12,488 nucleotides of DNA, taken from CAZFIM01 sp964519615 (GTDB lineage Bacteria > Chloroflexota > Dehalococcoidia > GIF9 > UBA5629). The position numbers and the translations under genes were made by a program. Below the pieces are notes generated by a model. It did no database searches. It had not been told where the DNA came from and saw nothing but the letters and a program-made list of their open reading frames with translations. The stretch is taken from assembly GCA_964519615.1 (NCBI GenBank), contig CAZFIM010000066.1, forward strand, positions 1-12,488. Direction: 5' to 3'. Numbering within the stretch: the first letter of the stretch is position 1; every line of letters begins with the position of its first letter. Positions 1 to 7,224 of the stretch are shown piece by piece.

Positions 1-1
1 C

Positions 2-303
2 CAAACTCTGTTCTTAAAGTACTATGCGCAAGAATTTAGGACGTTACATATAGAAAGCATGGGAAACCCTCGACAGTAAAAGAGGAACATAACGGCAGCC
101 AAATTTATCTGGATGGGAAAACTGCAAAAACATTGTGGGTGGGGAGAATGGGTGGAAAAGAAGTAATTCAGAACGATATCAGAAAAGGTATTTGGCGAAA
201 TAAAAGGTACGGGACTAATACTGTGACGCCTAAAGATGGACGTGAAGGCAATTGGCTAAGTAGCGCAGAGTTTGCTGAAATAGTTGACCGGAGTTATATT
301 TGA
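2..303 (+). pseudogene. 3' remnant of an unidentified gene, probably frameshifted
   Basis: From base 40 to the TGA at 301-303 one frame is open for 87 codons and looks like real protein: charged and aromatic residues are well mixed, with segments such as KTLWVGRMGGKE, RKGIWRNKRYG and GREGNWLSSAEFAEIV. The same frame has a TAG at 37-39. The neighbouring frame is open from base 2 through QTLFLKYYAQEF (2-37) and then runs to a stop at 77-79. A one-base loss near 36-40 (tttaggac from a possible tttaaggac) would join the two into one chain, so I read this as a frameshifted or degraded C-terminal end entering from the left edge. I do not recognise the family; the basic, Trp/Gly-rich ending is compatible with a nucleic-acid enzyme but does not prove it. 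Base composition is clearly more AT-rich than the genes to the right, which hints at acquired DNA. A sequencing error is the main alternative to true decay. Confidence 0.45.
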
Positions 304-314
304 ATAGTTGACCG
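279..314. repeat. Short direct repeat, 12 bp, 24-bp period
   Basis: The 12-mer aatagttgaccg occurs at 279-290 and again at 303-314. The period of 24 bases equals eight codons, so the second copy, just after the TGA at 301-303, reads IVDR in the same frame as the first copy inside the remnant gene. It looks like a small local duplication at the gene end. Confidence 0.6.
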
Positions 315-593
315 TTATCAAATTGATTGCGTAATTAAGAATATTAACCGTATCAGAGACGAAGAGAACCTTATATTGCTCTTGTGCCAGATATGCTGAT
401 ATTATCCTGTATAAACCGGCATATAGGTTATACTTTAATCCGGGCACGGGGGTTAGATAACAGTGAACTCCATTGCAGCGGATTCATTCGACGAGAATGA
501 CTCCCACTGAAAATACCTCCTCTGCACTCTCTCATCGCTTTATTCCCCTTTACTGCCGTATTTTGTTCCCTGCGAAACAACCTGCAGGTAGTT
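304..593. other. Non-coding stretch, no gene seen
   Basis: About 290 bases between the left-edge remnant and the stop of the helicase gene. It is AT-rich in its first half. A 63-codon minus-strand frame at 256-447 would need a GTG start, has no credible ribosome binding site and overlaps the remnant, so I do not call it. I see no tRNA, no clear hairpin with a T-run and no repeat other than the one at 303-314. It lies downstream of the helicase gene, so a factor-dependent transcription end may fall here. Confidence 0.5.
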
Positions 594-2885
594 TCAATTC
601 TTTGCAGCCAGCGTTACCAGCTCGCGCAGTATGATGAGAGCGGCTTTCTTGTCCAGCGGCTCGTTGTTATTGCCGCACTTGGGCGATTGTATGCACGAGG
701 GGCAGCCGTCCAGGCAGGGGCATTCCTCCACCGCTTTAAGCGTCGCCGCCCAGAGCTCATCCGCTATCTCGTAGCCCTTCTCGGCGATGCCGATGCCGCC
801 GGGATAGGCGTCATAAATGAATACCTGCGGCTTGTCCGTCTCAGGCTGGCAGATGGTGGAGACGCCGCCGATGTCGTTGCGGTCGCACAGCGCAAAAAGA
901 GGCAGCAGCGCGATGGCGGCGTGCTCAGCGGCGTGCAGCCCCCCGGCGAAGTCCAGCCCGCCTTCGGCGATGCGGTCGATGGCGCTCTGAGGAATATCGA
1001 ACCAGAGAGATTCCGTGACAAAGCGCTGCGGAGGCAGGTCGAGCGGCTCATCCCCCACGACCTCTTCCGTGTACTGCATTTTCTTGCGGTAGCCTATCAC
1101 CGTGTTGGTGACGTCCACGTCGCCGAAATGGACGCCTGCGCCTCCGTACTCCTTTTCCTTAAGCGTCTTGAGGATGGAGAGGTCGGTCAGCTCCCTCGCC
1201 TGAGTATAGTACTGCACGGCTGCCGGGCTGGCCAGGGCGATGCGGCGATTAAGGTCCAGCTCGCTGATATGGTAGGCCTCTCCCTGATGCAGGTAGATTG
1301 CCCCCTCATGTATCTGGAAGAAGGCGCTGGCGGCCTCTACCGTCTCCAGCATCTCGTAGCCGCTGGAGACGTCTATTACCGCATACTCATTGGCTGATGC
1401 TGACCTTATATTTACGTGCTGGGCGGGGTGCACGATGCGCGGCGGCAGGAACCAGCCGCCTTTTATCCGCCGCAGCGCCCCCTGAGCCTCCAGTTCCTCC
1501 ACAAGCCCCTCGAAGGTGGGGCCGAATAGCGCGCCGTCAGCTTTTCTCAGCGGCAGCTCCCACGCTGCACAGAGCAGGTGAGAGGTGAGGATATGGGGAT
1601 TGGAGGGGTTGACCAGGGCGTTTTCAAAGGCCTTGCCGAAGAAGAAGTCAGGGTTATGCATAAAATACTGATCGAGAGGATTATCCAGCGCAATAAGAAT
1701 GCTTAAAGCGCTCTGGGTGCTGCGGCCGCTCCTTCCCGCTTGCTGCCAGGTGCTGGAGATGCTGCCGGGGTAGCCGGCGAGCACCGTAGCTTCCAGACTG
1801 CCGATATCGATGCCCAGCTCGAGCGCCGTTGTCGAGACCACGCCGAGGAGACTGCCTTCGAACAGCTCGCGCTCGATACGCCGCCTGTCTTGGGCCATAT
1901 ATCCGGCACGGTAGGGCTTGATGCGTTCGGCAAGGGCTGCGCTCAGACGGTCGCGCGTGTACATGTATACCAGTTCCGTAAGCTTTCTGGTGCGGGTAAA
2001 GACCAGAGTGCGTATCTCCCGTTTTATCAGCTCGCTGAAAAGGTACGATGCCTCGCTGTTGGCGCTGCGGCGCGCGCTGTATTCCGCATTCACCAGAGGC
2101 GGATTCCAGAAGATAAAGGCCTTGCTGCCGTGAGGTGCTCCGTCTTCGCTGATTACCTGAAAGTCCAGGCCGGTGAGGTTGAGGGCATGTTCTTGCGGGT
2201 TGGCGATCGTTGCCGAGCAGCAGATGAACTGCGGGCTGCTGCCGTAGTATGCACATATGCGCCTCAGCCGCCGCAAGATGTTTGCCACATGGGAGCCGAA
2301 TACGCCGCGATAGCTGTGCGCTTCATCTACCACCACATACTTGAGCTGGCTTAAAAAACGGGACCATGACTTGTGGTTGGGCAGAATGCCCATATGGAGC
2401 ATATCAGGATTGGAGAGCACGATGCGGGCACTTTTCTTTATCTCTCCCCGCTCCGCCGCAGGCGTATCGCCGTCGAAGGTGGCGCATTGGCCGTAGGGGA
2501 GGATCTCGGGGCAGGCAAGTCCTTTGAGCGTCCTGAGCTGGTCCTGCGCCAGGGCTTTGGTGGGGAATAGATAGAGGGCGCGGCTGGTGCTCCGGCTCAG
2601 GGCAGTCTGCAGCACGGGCACGTTATAGCACATCGTTTTGCCGCTGGCGCTGGCTGTGGCTATCATGACATTTTGCCCTGACAGGGCGGCATTTATCGCC
2701 TGTGTCTGATGCAGGTAGAATGATGATACCCCTGCTTTTTCCAGACTCTCATTTAGCAGAGGGTGAAGAGGTGCTTGCAGCGTACCGGAGCGTGCTTTTT
2801 GGGAGGGTATGTATTGTATATGCGCGATTTGCTGCTGGTATCCATCTGCGGAGGTCAGATAATCGATAAAGTCGCCTGTGTTCAT
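594..2885 (-). CDS. MrfA/YprA/Hrq1-type DEAH-box helicase with C-terminal zinc module
   Basis: A 763-residue superfamily 2 ATP-dependent DNA helicase. Visible in order: a Q-like motif FYLHQTQAI (56-64), Walker A ATASASGKT (76-84), DEAH (187-190), SAT (224-226), the helicase C domain with TTALELGIDIG (352-362) and QQAGRSGR (381-388). A long middle region follows, then a DUF1998/MZB-type end with cysteines at 722/724, 728, 731 and 737 (CPCLDGCPSC, then KCGNNN). This order and length match Bacillus subtilis MrfA (YprA), a 3'-5' helicase acting with the nuclease MrfB in mitomycin-lesion repair, and fungal Hrq1. A role in repair of bulky lesions or crosslinks is inferred from the family. The ATG at 2883-2885 lies 18 bases after the DUF503 stop, suggesting co-transcription. 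No MrfB-like exonuclease is in view. All core helicase motifs are intact, so it should be active. Confidence 0.9.
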   Translation of the reverse strand: MNTGDFIDYLTSADGYQQQIAHIQYIPSQKARSGTLQAPLHPLLNESLEKAGVSSFYLHQTQAINAALSGQNVMIATASASGKTMCYNVPVLQTALSRSTSRALYLFPTKALAQDQLRTLKGLACPEILPYGQCATFDGDTPAAERGEIKKSARIVLSNPDMLHMGILPNHKSWSRFLSQLKYVVVDEAHSYRGVFGSHVANILRRLRRICAYYGSSPQFICCSATIANPQEHALNLTGLDFQVISEDGAPHGSKAFIFWNPPLVNAEYSARRSANSEASYLFSELIKREIRTLVFTRTRKLTELVYMYTRDRLSAALAERIKPYRAGYMAQDRRRIERELFEGSLLGVVSTTALELGIDIGSLEATVLAGYPGSISSTWQQAGRSGRSTQSALSILIALDNPLDQYFMHNPDFFFGKAFENALVNPSNPHILTSHLLCAAWELPLRKADGALFGPTFEGLVEELEAQGALRRIKGGWFLPPRIVHPAQHVNIRSASANEYAVIDVSSGYEMLETVEAASAFFQIHEGAIYLHQGEAYHISELDLNRRIALASPAAVQYYTQARELTDLSILKTLKEKEYGGAGVHFGDVDVTNTVIGYRKKMQYTEEVVGDEPLDLPPQRFVTESLWFDIPQSAIDRIAEGGLDFAGGLHAAEHAAIALLPLFALCDRNDIGGVSTICQPETDKPQVFIYDAYPGGIGIAEKGYEIADELWAATLKAVEECPCLDGCPSCIQSPKCGNNNEPLDKKAALIILRELVTLAAKN

Positions 2886-2903
2886 ACCAGCCTGCTTGCC
2901 CCT

Positions 2904-3200
2904 TTATTTGGGCCCGCTGATAATCTCCGTTTCCTGTTCAACGATCTCCAGTTCCGGATAGCACTGCTCGATGTAATTGACGGCTTTGGTTATTATTTCA
3001 TCCGCGTGATGATGGCTGTTGGATACACAGCTCATGCCTAGGGTGGCCATTTGCCACAGGTCAAGGTCGTCTGTCTCTGCAATCGACACATTGAACTGGT
3101 TGCGCACACGGGCAAGCATCGATTTGACGATGCGCCGTTTTTCCTTGAGAGATTCGTTTCCCGGCAGGTGGAGACGTATTCTACAGATGCCCGTAATCAT
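2904..3200 (-). CDS. DUF503 (YlxP-like) family protein
   Basis: A 98-residue protein with the DUF503 signature: an opening strand MITGICRIRLHLPGNESLKE, a basic segment KEKRRIVKSMLARVRNQFNV, then AETDDLDLWQMATLGMSCVS and a closing helix/strand that ends in TEII. Length is typical of the family (about 95 residues). YlxP-type proteins often sit near translation-factor genes such as rbfA/infB in other bacteria; their role is unsettled, with ribosome-related functions suggested. Here it instead precedes the MrfA-type helicase by 18 bases. The ATG at 3198-3200 is the only reasonable start, but the ribosome binding site is weak. I see no clear minus-strand promoter in the 3201-3366 gap. Confidence 0.85.
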   Translation of the reverse strand: MITGICRIRLHLPGNESLKEKRRIVKSMLARVRNQFNVSIAETDDLDLWQMATLGMSCVSNSHHHADEIITKAVNYIEQCYPELEIVEQETEIISGPK

Positions 3201-3244
3201 AGCCGCTGTCCGTGAAAAAGTCTCTTATATGGGGGACGGTACGG

Positions 3245-3254
3245 GGAGTACTCC
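3245..3254. repeat. 10-bp perfect palindrome in a divergent gap
   Basis: The sequence ggagtactcc is a perfect palindrome lying 45 bases upstream of the DUF503 start and about 55 bases upstream of the -35 of the plus-strand promoter at 3310. Its position between two divergent units makes it a candidate protein-binding site, but a 10-bp palindrome can occur by chance. Confidence 0.3.
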
Positions 3255-3309
3255 GGAATAACTGTTGTAAACATATGAAATCCCGCCTGCTGTCCGGATG
3301 ACAGATTCT

Positions 3310-3338
3310 TTGCACCTGTCCACATTGTAAGTTATAAT
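3310..3338 (+). promoter_or_regulatory. Sigma-70-type promoter of the MauE/PKD unit
   Basis: TTGCAC at 3310-3315 (5 of 6 matches to TTGACA) is separated by 17 bases from a perfect TATAAT at 3333-3338. Transcription would begin near 3345, about 22 bases before the GTG at 3367. It is the best promoter match in the window and fits the divergent orientation of the flanking genes. Confidence 0.75.
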
Positions 3339-3366
3339 AACTTCCGGGTCAAATACTGGCACGAGT

Positions 3367-3951
3367 GTGAGTAAAGAGATGGCCGAATGTAAAGAAAAGA
3401 GCAATTATACTTTAAGAAACAGGATAAGCATCACTGCTGCCGTTATTATCGGAGTTGTTTTTTTAGTCTCCGGCTCAGGAAAGGTCTTCGGCTACGGAGA
3501 GATACCCGGGCAGACGGTGGAATTCGTGGGCATGATACTGCCGGATATTCTTTTAACGCCTTTTACAGCCAAACTCATCTATAATGTTTTCATCCCGTAC
3601 ATACTACCCTGGGCGGAGCTTGCTATGGGAGTAATGCTGCTTATCGGCTTCGTGCCGAGGTTCATTGCCGTGCTGGTCCTTCCCCTCTCGCTTGCGCTTA
3701 TGGGCAATAACATTTATGCCATCGGTGAAGGATATGCCAAGTATCCCTCCTGCGAGTGCTTCGGCATCTGGGAGGAGTTATTCGGGGGATTGACTCCTGC
3801 GCAGTCTCTGGTCATTGATATCGTCCTTCTTATTCTGGCAGTGGTTGTAGTGATTGTGGCACCACTGAAGTTTTTCTCATCCCGCCGCTGGCTGGCAAAT
3901 CTGGGCAAAAAGGAGCCGCAGACCGCAGAAAAAGGCGAAGGAACCTGCTGA
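3367..3951 (+). CDS. MauE/DoxX-like four-helix membrane protein
   Basis: A 194-residue inner-membrane protein with a charged N-terminus (1-19) and four hydrophobic segments near 20-36, 75-95, 98-118 and 146-167. Between helices 3 and 4 lies YPSCECFGIW with Cys129 and Cys131. The CxCFG pattern, followed by a T-P-x-x-x-L/V-I-D helix, is typical of the MauE/DoxX-like family. MauE works with the thioredoxin-like MauD in forming disulfides in methylamine dehydrogenase; more generally such proteins are thought to carry thiol/quinone redox chemistry at the membrane. No thioredoxin-fold partner is visible here. Translation could start at GTG 3367 or at ATG 3379 (residue 5); neither has a strong ribosome binding site. 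The lipoprotein gene begins 5 bases after this stop, so the two are surely co-transcribed. A Cys at the extreme C-terminus (GEGTC) is unusual. Confidence 0.75.
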   Translation: MSKEMAECKEKSNYTLRNRISITAAVIIGVVFLVSGSGKVFGYGEIPGQTVEFVGMILPDILLTPFTAKLIYNVFIPYILPWAELAMGVMLLIGFVPRFIAVLVLPLSLALMGNNIYAIGEGYAKYPSCECFGIWEELFGGLTPAQSLVIDIVLLILAVVVVIVAPLKFFSSRRWLANLGKKEPQTAEKGEGTC

Positions 3952-3956
3952 AAATA

Positions 3957-4673
3957 ATGGTCAAGTCTCTCTATCGTATTTCTGCTTTTATTGCTCTATC
4001 TGCGCTGCTATTGATGGCAGCGGCATGCGTAAAGCCTCCTGAGACGGAATTGCCGACACCTGCGCCGGAACCGGAACCGCTCAATACACAGCCTGTTATT
4101 AATTATGTTACAGCAGAAAAAGAGGTTGTTCCCGGCGCTGAGGTGGAGATAACCTGTGTGTCTACCGATGCCGACGGCGATGCTCTCACCTTTACCTGGA
4201 CCGCGGACGGCGGCACCATAACCAACGATGCCGGCGTAGCTACCTGGACCGCTCCCGAGGCTGAAGGTACGTACACTGTAGATGTCGTGGTGAGCGATGG
4301 CAAAGGCGGTGAGGCTTCAGAGGCAATAGTAATAGCCGTAACCCCCCGCCCCAATAATGCCCCGGAGGTTACCCTGTTTGTCACGAGGGATATTGATAAA
4401 GAGCCTATCGAGGTAACAGGCGGGATGAATGCCATACGCATGAAGCGCTGGTCCACAGCCAAGATACAGGCTGTGGCTACGGACCCCGATGGTGATGAGC
4501 TCAGCTACAAATGGTATGCTACGGCTGGAGAAGTGCGCGGGCTGGGCTCAGAAGTCTCCTATATCGCAACAGAAACGCATGACCAGACGGTGGTCGTTAC
4601 TGTGATTGACAGCAGAGGTGCTGAAATCAAGACAGCAGTATATTTTGATGTTCCCTGCTGCGGTCAGCAGTAG
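3957..4673 (+). CDS. Secreted lipoprotein with two PKD/cadherin-like beta domains
   Basis: A 238-residue protein. Residues 1-23 form a lipoprotein signal peptide (basic MVKSLYR, hydrophobic core, then MAAAC) with Cys24 as the lipidation site. A Pro/Glu-rich linker follows (26-46). Two immunoglobulin-like domains come next: about 48-128, with STDADGDALTFTW and TYTVDVVVSDGKGG, and about 133-233, with ATDPDGDELSYKW and VVVTVIDSRG. The DxDGD stretches resemble the strand-turn motifs of PKD and cadherin-like folds and could bind calcium. It ends in PCCGQQ, a vicinal Cys pair. It is likely anchored on the outer face of the cell membrane for adhesion, scaffolding or ligand binding; no enzymatic domain is present. 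The ATG at 3957 is 5 bases past the upstream stop, with GAAGGAA about 14 bases ahead. Co-expression with a thiol-redox membrane protein suggests its cysteines may be substrates, which is inference. Confidence 0.8.
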   Translation: MVKSLYRISAFIALSALLLMAAACVKPPETELPTPAPEPEPLNTQPVINYVTAEKEVVPGAEVEITCVSTDADGDALTFTWTADGGTITNDAGVATWTAPEAEGTYTVDVVVSDGKGGEASEAIVIAVTPRPNNAPEVTLFVTRDIDKEPIEVTGGMNAIRMKRWSTAKIQAVATDPDGDELSYKWYATAGEVRGLGSEVSYIATETHDQTVVVTVIDSRGAEIKTAVYFDVPCCGQQ

Positions 4674-4692
4674 GCTCATCCCCTGGATTGGC

Positions 4693-5421
4693 TTATGCCT
4701 GCATCTCTACCAGTTTAACCCCGCCCCACACTCCTATCCTTGCACCTAAAATAATGACGATTCCCTTCAACCCTTCGATTTTCTGTGAATGCTCAAGCTG
4801 GGGTTCTATGTCGCTTGTTTTTTTTACCCGGTTGCAAATGGCAGTTGCTGCGGCATCGGCAAGCGCGGCTGAGGCGGCAAGGACGATAACGGCATCCGCC
4901 TTGCCGAAGCTGAGTGAGTGTCCCACAGTGCCGGATGAGGTACAGATACCGCAGGGCGTATCATCGGCTACGATTTCAAGAGCTATCTTTCCGCTGAAAG
5001 GTGATTTTCCGGCGTAGATGCCGATATTCCTGGTTGTAAGGCTGTGTATAAATATATCACCGCCGTTCTCTATTATAACTTCGGGGGAAAGCGCAAGCAG
5101 GTCTTTCCCTACCGCCTCTGCCACCGCCCCCGCTACTGCCGCCATGGGGCCGACCTGAGCGGTTTGCGCTGCCTGCATCATGGTTTGCACGATAGCAGGC
5201 GCACTGGCGTCAAAGGGCAGGGGTTCAAGGCTGGTGAGGAAGGAAGGATGCTGTTCTATATAATGCTCAATCCGGCTGCGGTGGAGTCTTATGGAGTGTG
5301 CGGTCTCTTCTATTAGCTCCGTGCGTGTGCAGACCTGCAGATCCGTTTCCCTGTCCGTCACTGAGTAGCAGGCAAGCCCTATCCCTTTTATCCAGTGTCT
5401 GTATGTCCTCGGCTCGTACAT
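4693..5421 (-). CDS. COG2122/UPF0280 (ApbE-like) protein, sulfide assimilation
   Basis: A 242-residue UPF0280 protein, full length for the family. Hallmarks: N-terminal YEPRTYRHWIK, GPMAAVAGA (91-99), ENGGDIF (118-124), and PCGICTSSGTVGHSLSFGKA (156-175) with Cys157 and Cys160, then ADAVIVLAASAALADA. The fold is related to ApbE flavin transferases, but a flavin-transfer role is not established. In Methanosarcina the COG2122 member was linked genetically to efficient use of low sulfide for homocysteine synthesis, together with COG1900 and NIL-ferredoxin proteins. The same three lie together here, supporting that role by context. The ATG at 5419-5421 fits family N-termini but has no visible Shine-Dalgarno; a TATAAT lies 7 bases upstream. 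Its stop is 19 bases from the converging lipoprotein gene. Databases may call it a thiamine biosynthesis protein because of the ApbE relation. Confidence 0.88.
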   Translation of the reverse strand: MYEPRTYRHWIKGIGLACYSVTDRETDLQVCTRTELIEETAHSIRLHRSRIEHYIEQHPSFLTSLEPLPFDASAPAIVQTMMQAAQTAQVGPMAAVAGAVAEAVGKDLLALSPEVIIENGGDIFIHSLTTRNIGIYAGKSPFSGKIALEIVADDTPCGICTSSGTVGHSLSFGKADAVIVLAASAALADAAATAICNRVKKTSDIEPQLEHSQKIEGLKGIVIILGARIGVWGGVKLVEMQA

Positions 5422-5428
5422 GGGACAA

Positions 5429-5434
5429 ATTATA
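5429..5434 (-). promoter_or_regulatory. Possible internal -10 element before the COG2122 gene
   Basis: A perfect TATAAT on the minus strand lies only 7 bases upstream of the ATG at 5421, so a transcript from it would start at or next to the initiation codon (leaderless). The -35 position at 17-base spacing reads TATTCA, a poor match. The idea has some appeal because the gene lacks a Shine-Dalgarno and lies 83 bases beyond the previous stop. Confidence 0.25.
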
Positions 5435-5504
5435 ACCGATACGCAATCCCGTGAATACAGGCCTCAGGGAAGGCTCAATACCGCATATAACGGGCAGCCG
5501 ATTG

Positions 5505-5915
5505 CTAGAAACACAGTTCCATGGCGCGCGGGGGGCAGGCCTTAACGCACAGTTCGCAGGCAACGCATTTGGTGTGGTCGAAATTGACCCTGCGTGTCTT
5601 GGGATCCAGTGTGAATGCCCCGGTAGGGCACATGGTAATACAGGCGCCGCAGTGCGTGCAGCGGCTCTCGTTGCGGATAACCTCCTGTTTGAGCGACTGT
5701 ATCTCCACGCCGCTCTCTTCCAGGTATTTTATGCCCTTATCGTAGTCCCGACGTTCACCGGTGAGCTCCATCACCAGCAGTCCCTCCTGCCCCGGCGTTA
5801 CGGAGGCTTTGAGTATATTGAATTCCAGCCCGTACATGCTGGCCAACTTGCTGACTATAGGCTTATCAAGCTGCCTGCGCGGGAAACGTAATATCAGTCT
5901 TCTCGATACTGCCAT
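5505..5915 (-). CDS. NIL-domain / 2[4Fe-4S] ferredoxin of homocysteine synthesis
   Basis: A 136-residue protein. Residues 1-78 form a NIL-type substrate-binding domain (LILRFPRRQLDKPIVSKLAS at the start, GLLVMELTG at 45-53). Residues 84-131 carry two ferredoxin motifs: Cys86/89/92/96 (CTHCGACITMCP) and Cys117/120/123/127 (CVACELCVKACPP), enough for two [4Fe-4S] clusters. This architecture matches the NIL-ferredoxin encoded beside COG1900 in methanogens, where the pair is needed to convert aspartate semialdehyde plus sulfide to homocysteine; the ferredoxin part probably supplies electrons for a reductive step. It follows the COG1900 gene by 15 bases. The start ATG at 5913-5915 has a strong GGAGG at 5922-5926, within AAGGAAGGAGG. 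It is intact, with no missing cluster ligand. Confidence 0.9.
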   Translation of the reverse strand: MAVSRRLILRFPRRQLDKPIVSKLASMYGLEFNILKASVTPGQEGLLVMELTGERRDYDKGIKYLEESGVEIQSLKQEVIRNESRCTHCGACITMCPTGAFTLDPKTRRVNFDHTKCVACELCVKACPPRAMELCF

Positions 5916-5921
5916 TATAAG

Positions 5922-5926
5922 CCTCC
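5922..5926 (-). promoter_or_regulatory. Strong ribosome binding site of the NIL-ferredoxin gene
   Basis: GGAGG (within AAGGAAGGAGG) sits 6 bases ahead of the ATG and just after the COG1900 stop. It is among the strongest Shine-Dalgarno sites in the window and fixes the start of this short protein. Confidence 0.8.
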
Positions 5927-5930
5927 TTCC

Positions 5931-7136
5931 TTACGTGATCGATCTTTCTTCAAGCGCTTTAGCCTTGATGCCGGAGTCTACACCGGGCAGGGGAGCCACA
6001 GGCTCTGAGAGCAGGAACTGCCCGCTCCTTATCCATTTTTTGAGCGTGGATGCGATCTCAACCGCACCGGGGTAGCTGGAGAGTGAGGCAGTAGGCACCT
6101 CTTTGCCGTCAAGCTTGATCATTCCGCTTTTAAGCTCTGCATAGGTAACTTCTGCCATAATGTCAGGCAGCCGCTCGGGATAGGCGTTTGAATAGTCGAT
6201 CACGGGAGCGTATATTTCCGCATCGGTTACCAGGGTATAGTGGAGTATCTCCTCCGAGAGTATGGGGATGGGAACCCCGATGCCTACGGTAAGAGTGCAG
6301 CCGTAGCCGAGGAAGCTGGTACCCACCAGCCAGCGCGGGCTCATCTGCTTTAAATCACCGATTACTGAGAGCGTTCCTGCGGCACGTTTGGGCACGCCGT
6401 TTTCACCGCGCAGGACATCAGGGTTATGCTGCGTGCCGTACCATGAGACATAACCCACCCCGCCGCCGAGGAAAATTCTGCTGCCTATGCCTATCGTCCT
6501 GTAATAAGGATCGTTAAGCAGCGGTGAAAGCGCTCCGGACGTGCTGTAGTTGGCATTACCCAACCTGGGCTTGAGTACGCCCATATACGTATAGATGGTG
6601 TGGTCGGAAACATTCACTCCCACTCCATAGTTCTGATAGGCGTTCCTGACGTTGAACAGGACCGCCTCATTGATATCTTTTATGTTTATCAGCGTCTCCA
6701 GCTTTTTACGCGGATAGCAGTCCGTTCCGTAAGCTGTGGCGGTAAGCCTGACGTCTTTCCCTGCAACCAGCTCTTCGATTACATGCCCGCCTCCGTAGCT
6801 GAACTCGCCCGGATAGATGCGGTTCTTAGGGTCGTCATCGGGCATGGCTGTTGCTCCCAGAAAAACATCCACTGCCGCCAGACCCGTATAGGCTTGTACA
6901 TCGTTAAGGTATACTTTGCCGCCGCCCAGTTTTATCCTGGGTTTGGTATGGCCGATATTAAAGTACGCTCCCGAGCCGCACATGGGGCCAAAAGTTCCGG
7001 TGGTTACTACGTCAACCTCCTGAGCCGTCTTGCTTATCCCCTTTTTACGGGCGATCTCGACGATCTCTTCGGCTGTCGCAACCACTGCCTTGCCTGCTTT
7101 TATTTTTTCGTTGATCTCGGCAATAGTCTTTGGCAT
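5931..7136 (-). CDS. COG1900 (DUF39) homocysteine biosynthesis protein
   Basis: A 401-residue COG1900/DUF39 protein, the expected core length. Recognisable blocks: MPKTIAEINEKIKAGKAVV, TGTFGPMCGSGAYFNIGHT (46-64) with Cys53, KLGGGKVYLNDVQAYTGLAA (69-88), ATAYGTDCYPRKKLETLINI (133-152) with Cys140, FLGGGVGYVSWYGTQHNP (222-239), and GTSFLGYGCTLTVGIGVPIP with Cys280. In Methanosarcina and Methanocaldococcus, COG1900 proteins with a NIL-ferredoxin make homocysteine directly from aspartate semialdehyde and sulfide, bypassing homoserine acylation. Conserved cysteines are thought to carry sulfur; Cys53 and Cys140 are the likely ones here. Unlike the Methanocaldococcus homologue, no C-terminal CBS domains are present, so nucleotide/SAM sensing through CBS is not expected. 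The ATG has AAGGGGG 9 bases upstream. It is separated from thi4 by 99 bases, the longest gap within the cysK-to-COG2122 part of the run. Confidence 0.9.
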   Translation of the reverse strand: MPKTIAEINEKIKAGKAVVATAEEIVEIARKKGISKTAQEVDVVTTGTFGPMCGSGAYFNIGHTKPRIKLGGGKVYLNDVQAYTGLAAVDVFLGATAMPDDDPKNRIYPGEFSYGGGHVIEELVAGKDVRLTATAYGTDCYPRKKLETLINIKDINEAVLFNVRNAYQNYGVGVNVSDHTIYTYMGVLKPRLGNANYSTSGALSPLLNDPYYRTIGIGSRIFLGGGVGYVSWYGTQHNPDVLRGENGVPKRAAGTLSVIGDLKQMSPRWLVGTSFLGYGCTLTVGIGVPIPILSEEILHYTLVTDAEIYAPVIDYSNAYPERLPDIMAEVTYAELKSGMIKLDGKEVPTASLSSYPGAVEIASTLKKWIRSGQFLLSEPVAPLPGVDSGIKAKALEERSIT

Positions 7137-7207
7137 GGTAGCTTACCCCCTTTGTGCCTGCTCCTTTTCTTTTTTGCTGGTTGTTACGCTGATAACGGCA
7201 GCGCTGC

Positions 7208-7224
7208 TATATGGTACGCATATA
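7208..7224. repeat. Inverted repeat TATATG-N5-CATATA between thi4 and the COG1900 gene
   Basis: Perfect 6-bp arms TATATG (7208-7213) and CATATA (7219-7224) flank GTACG. It lies just after the thi4 stop and 72 bases upstream of the COG1900 start. It could be an operator for a secondary promoter, or chance in an AT-rich gap. Confidence 0.3.

Noticed and set aside
256..447. 63-codon minus-strand frame at the left edge
   Set aside because: GTG start, no ribosome binding site, low-complexity hydrophobic composition, overlaps the remnant gene.
687..1397. 236-codon plus-strand open frame
   Set aside because: Lies wholly inside the helicase gene on the other strand; its composition (Arg/Ala/Gly/Val-rich, no motif) is that of an antisense shadow, while the helicase frame has complete motifs.
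1740..2354. 204-codon plus-strand open frame
   Set aside because: Antisense shadow of the helicase core motifs; no family features.
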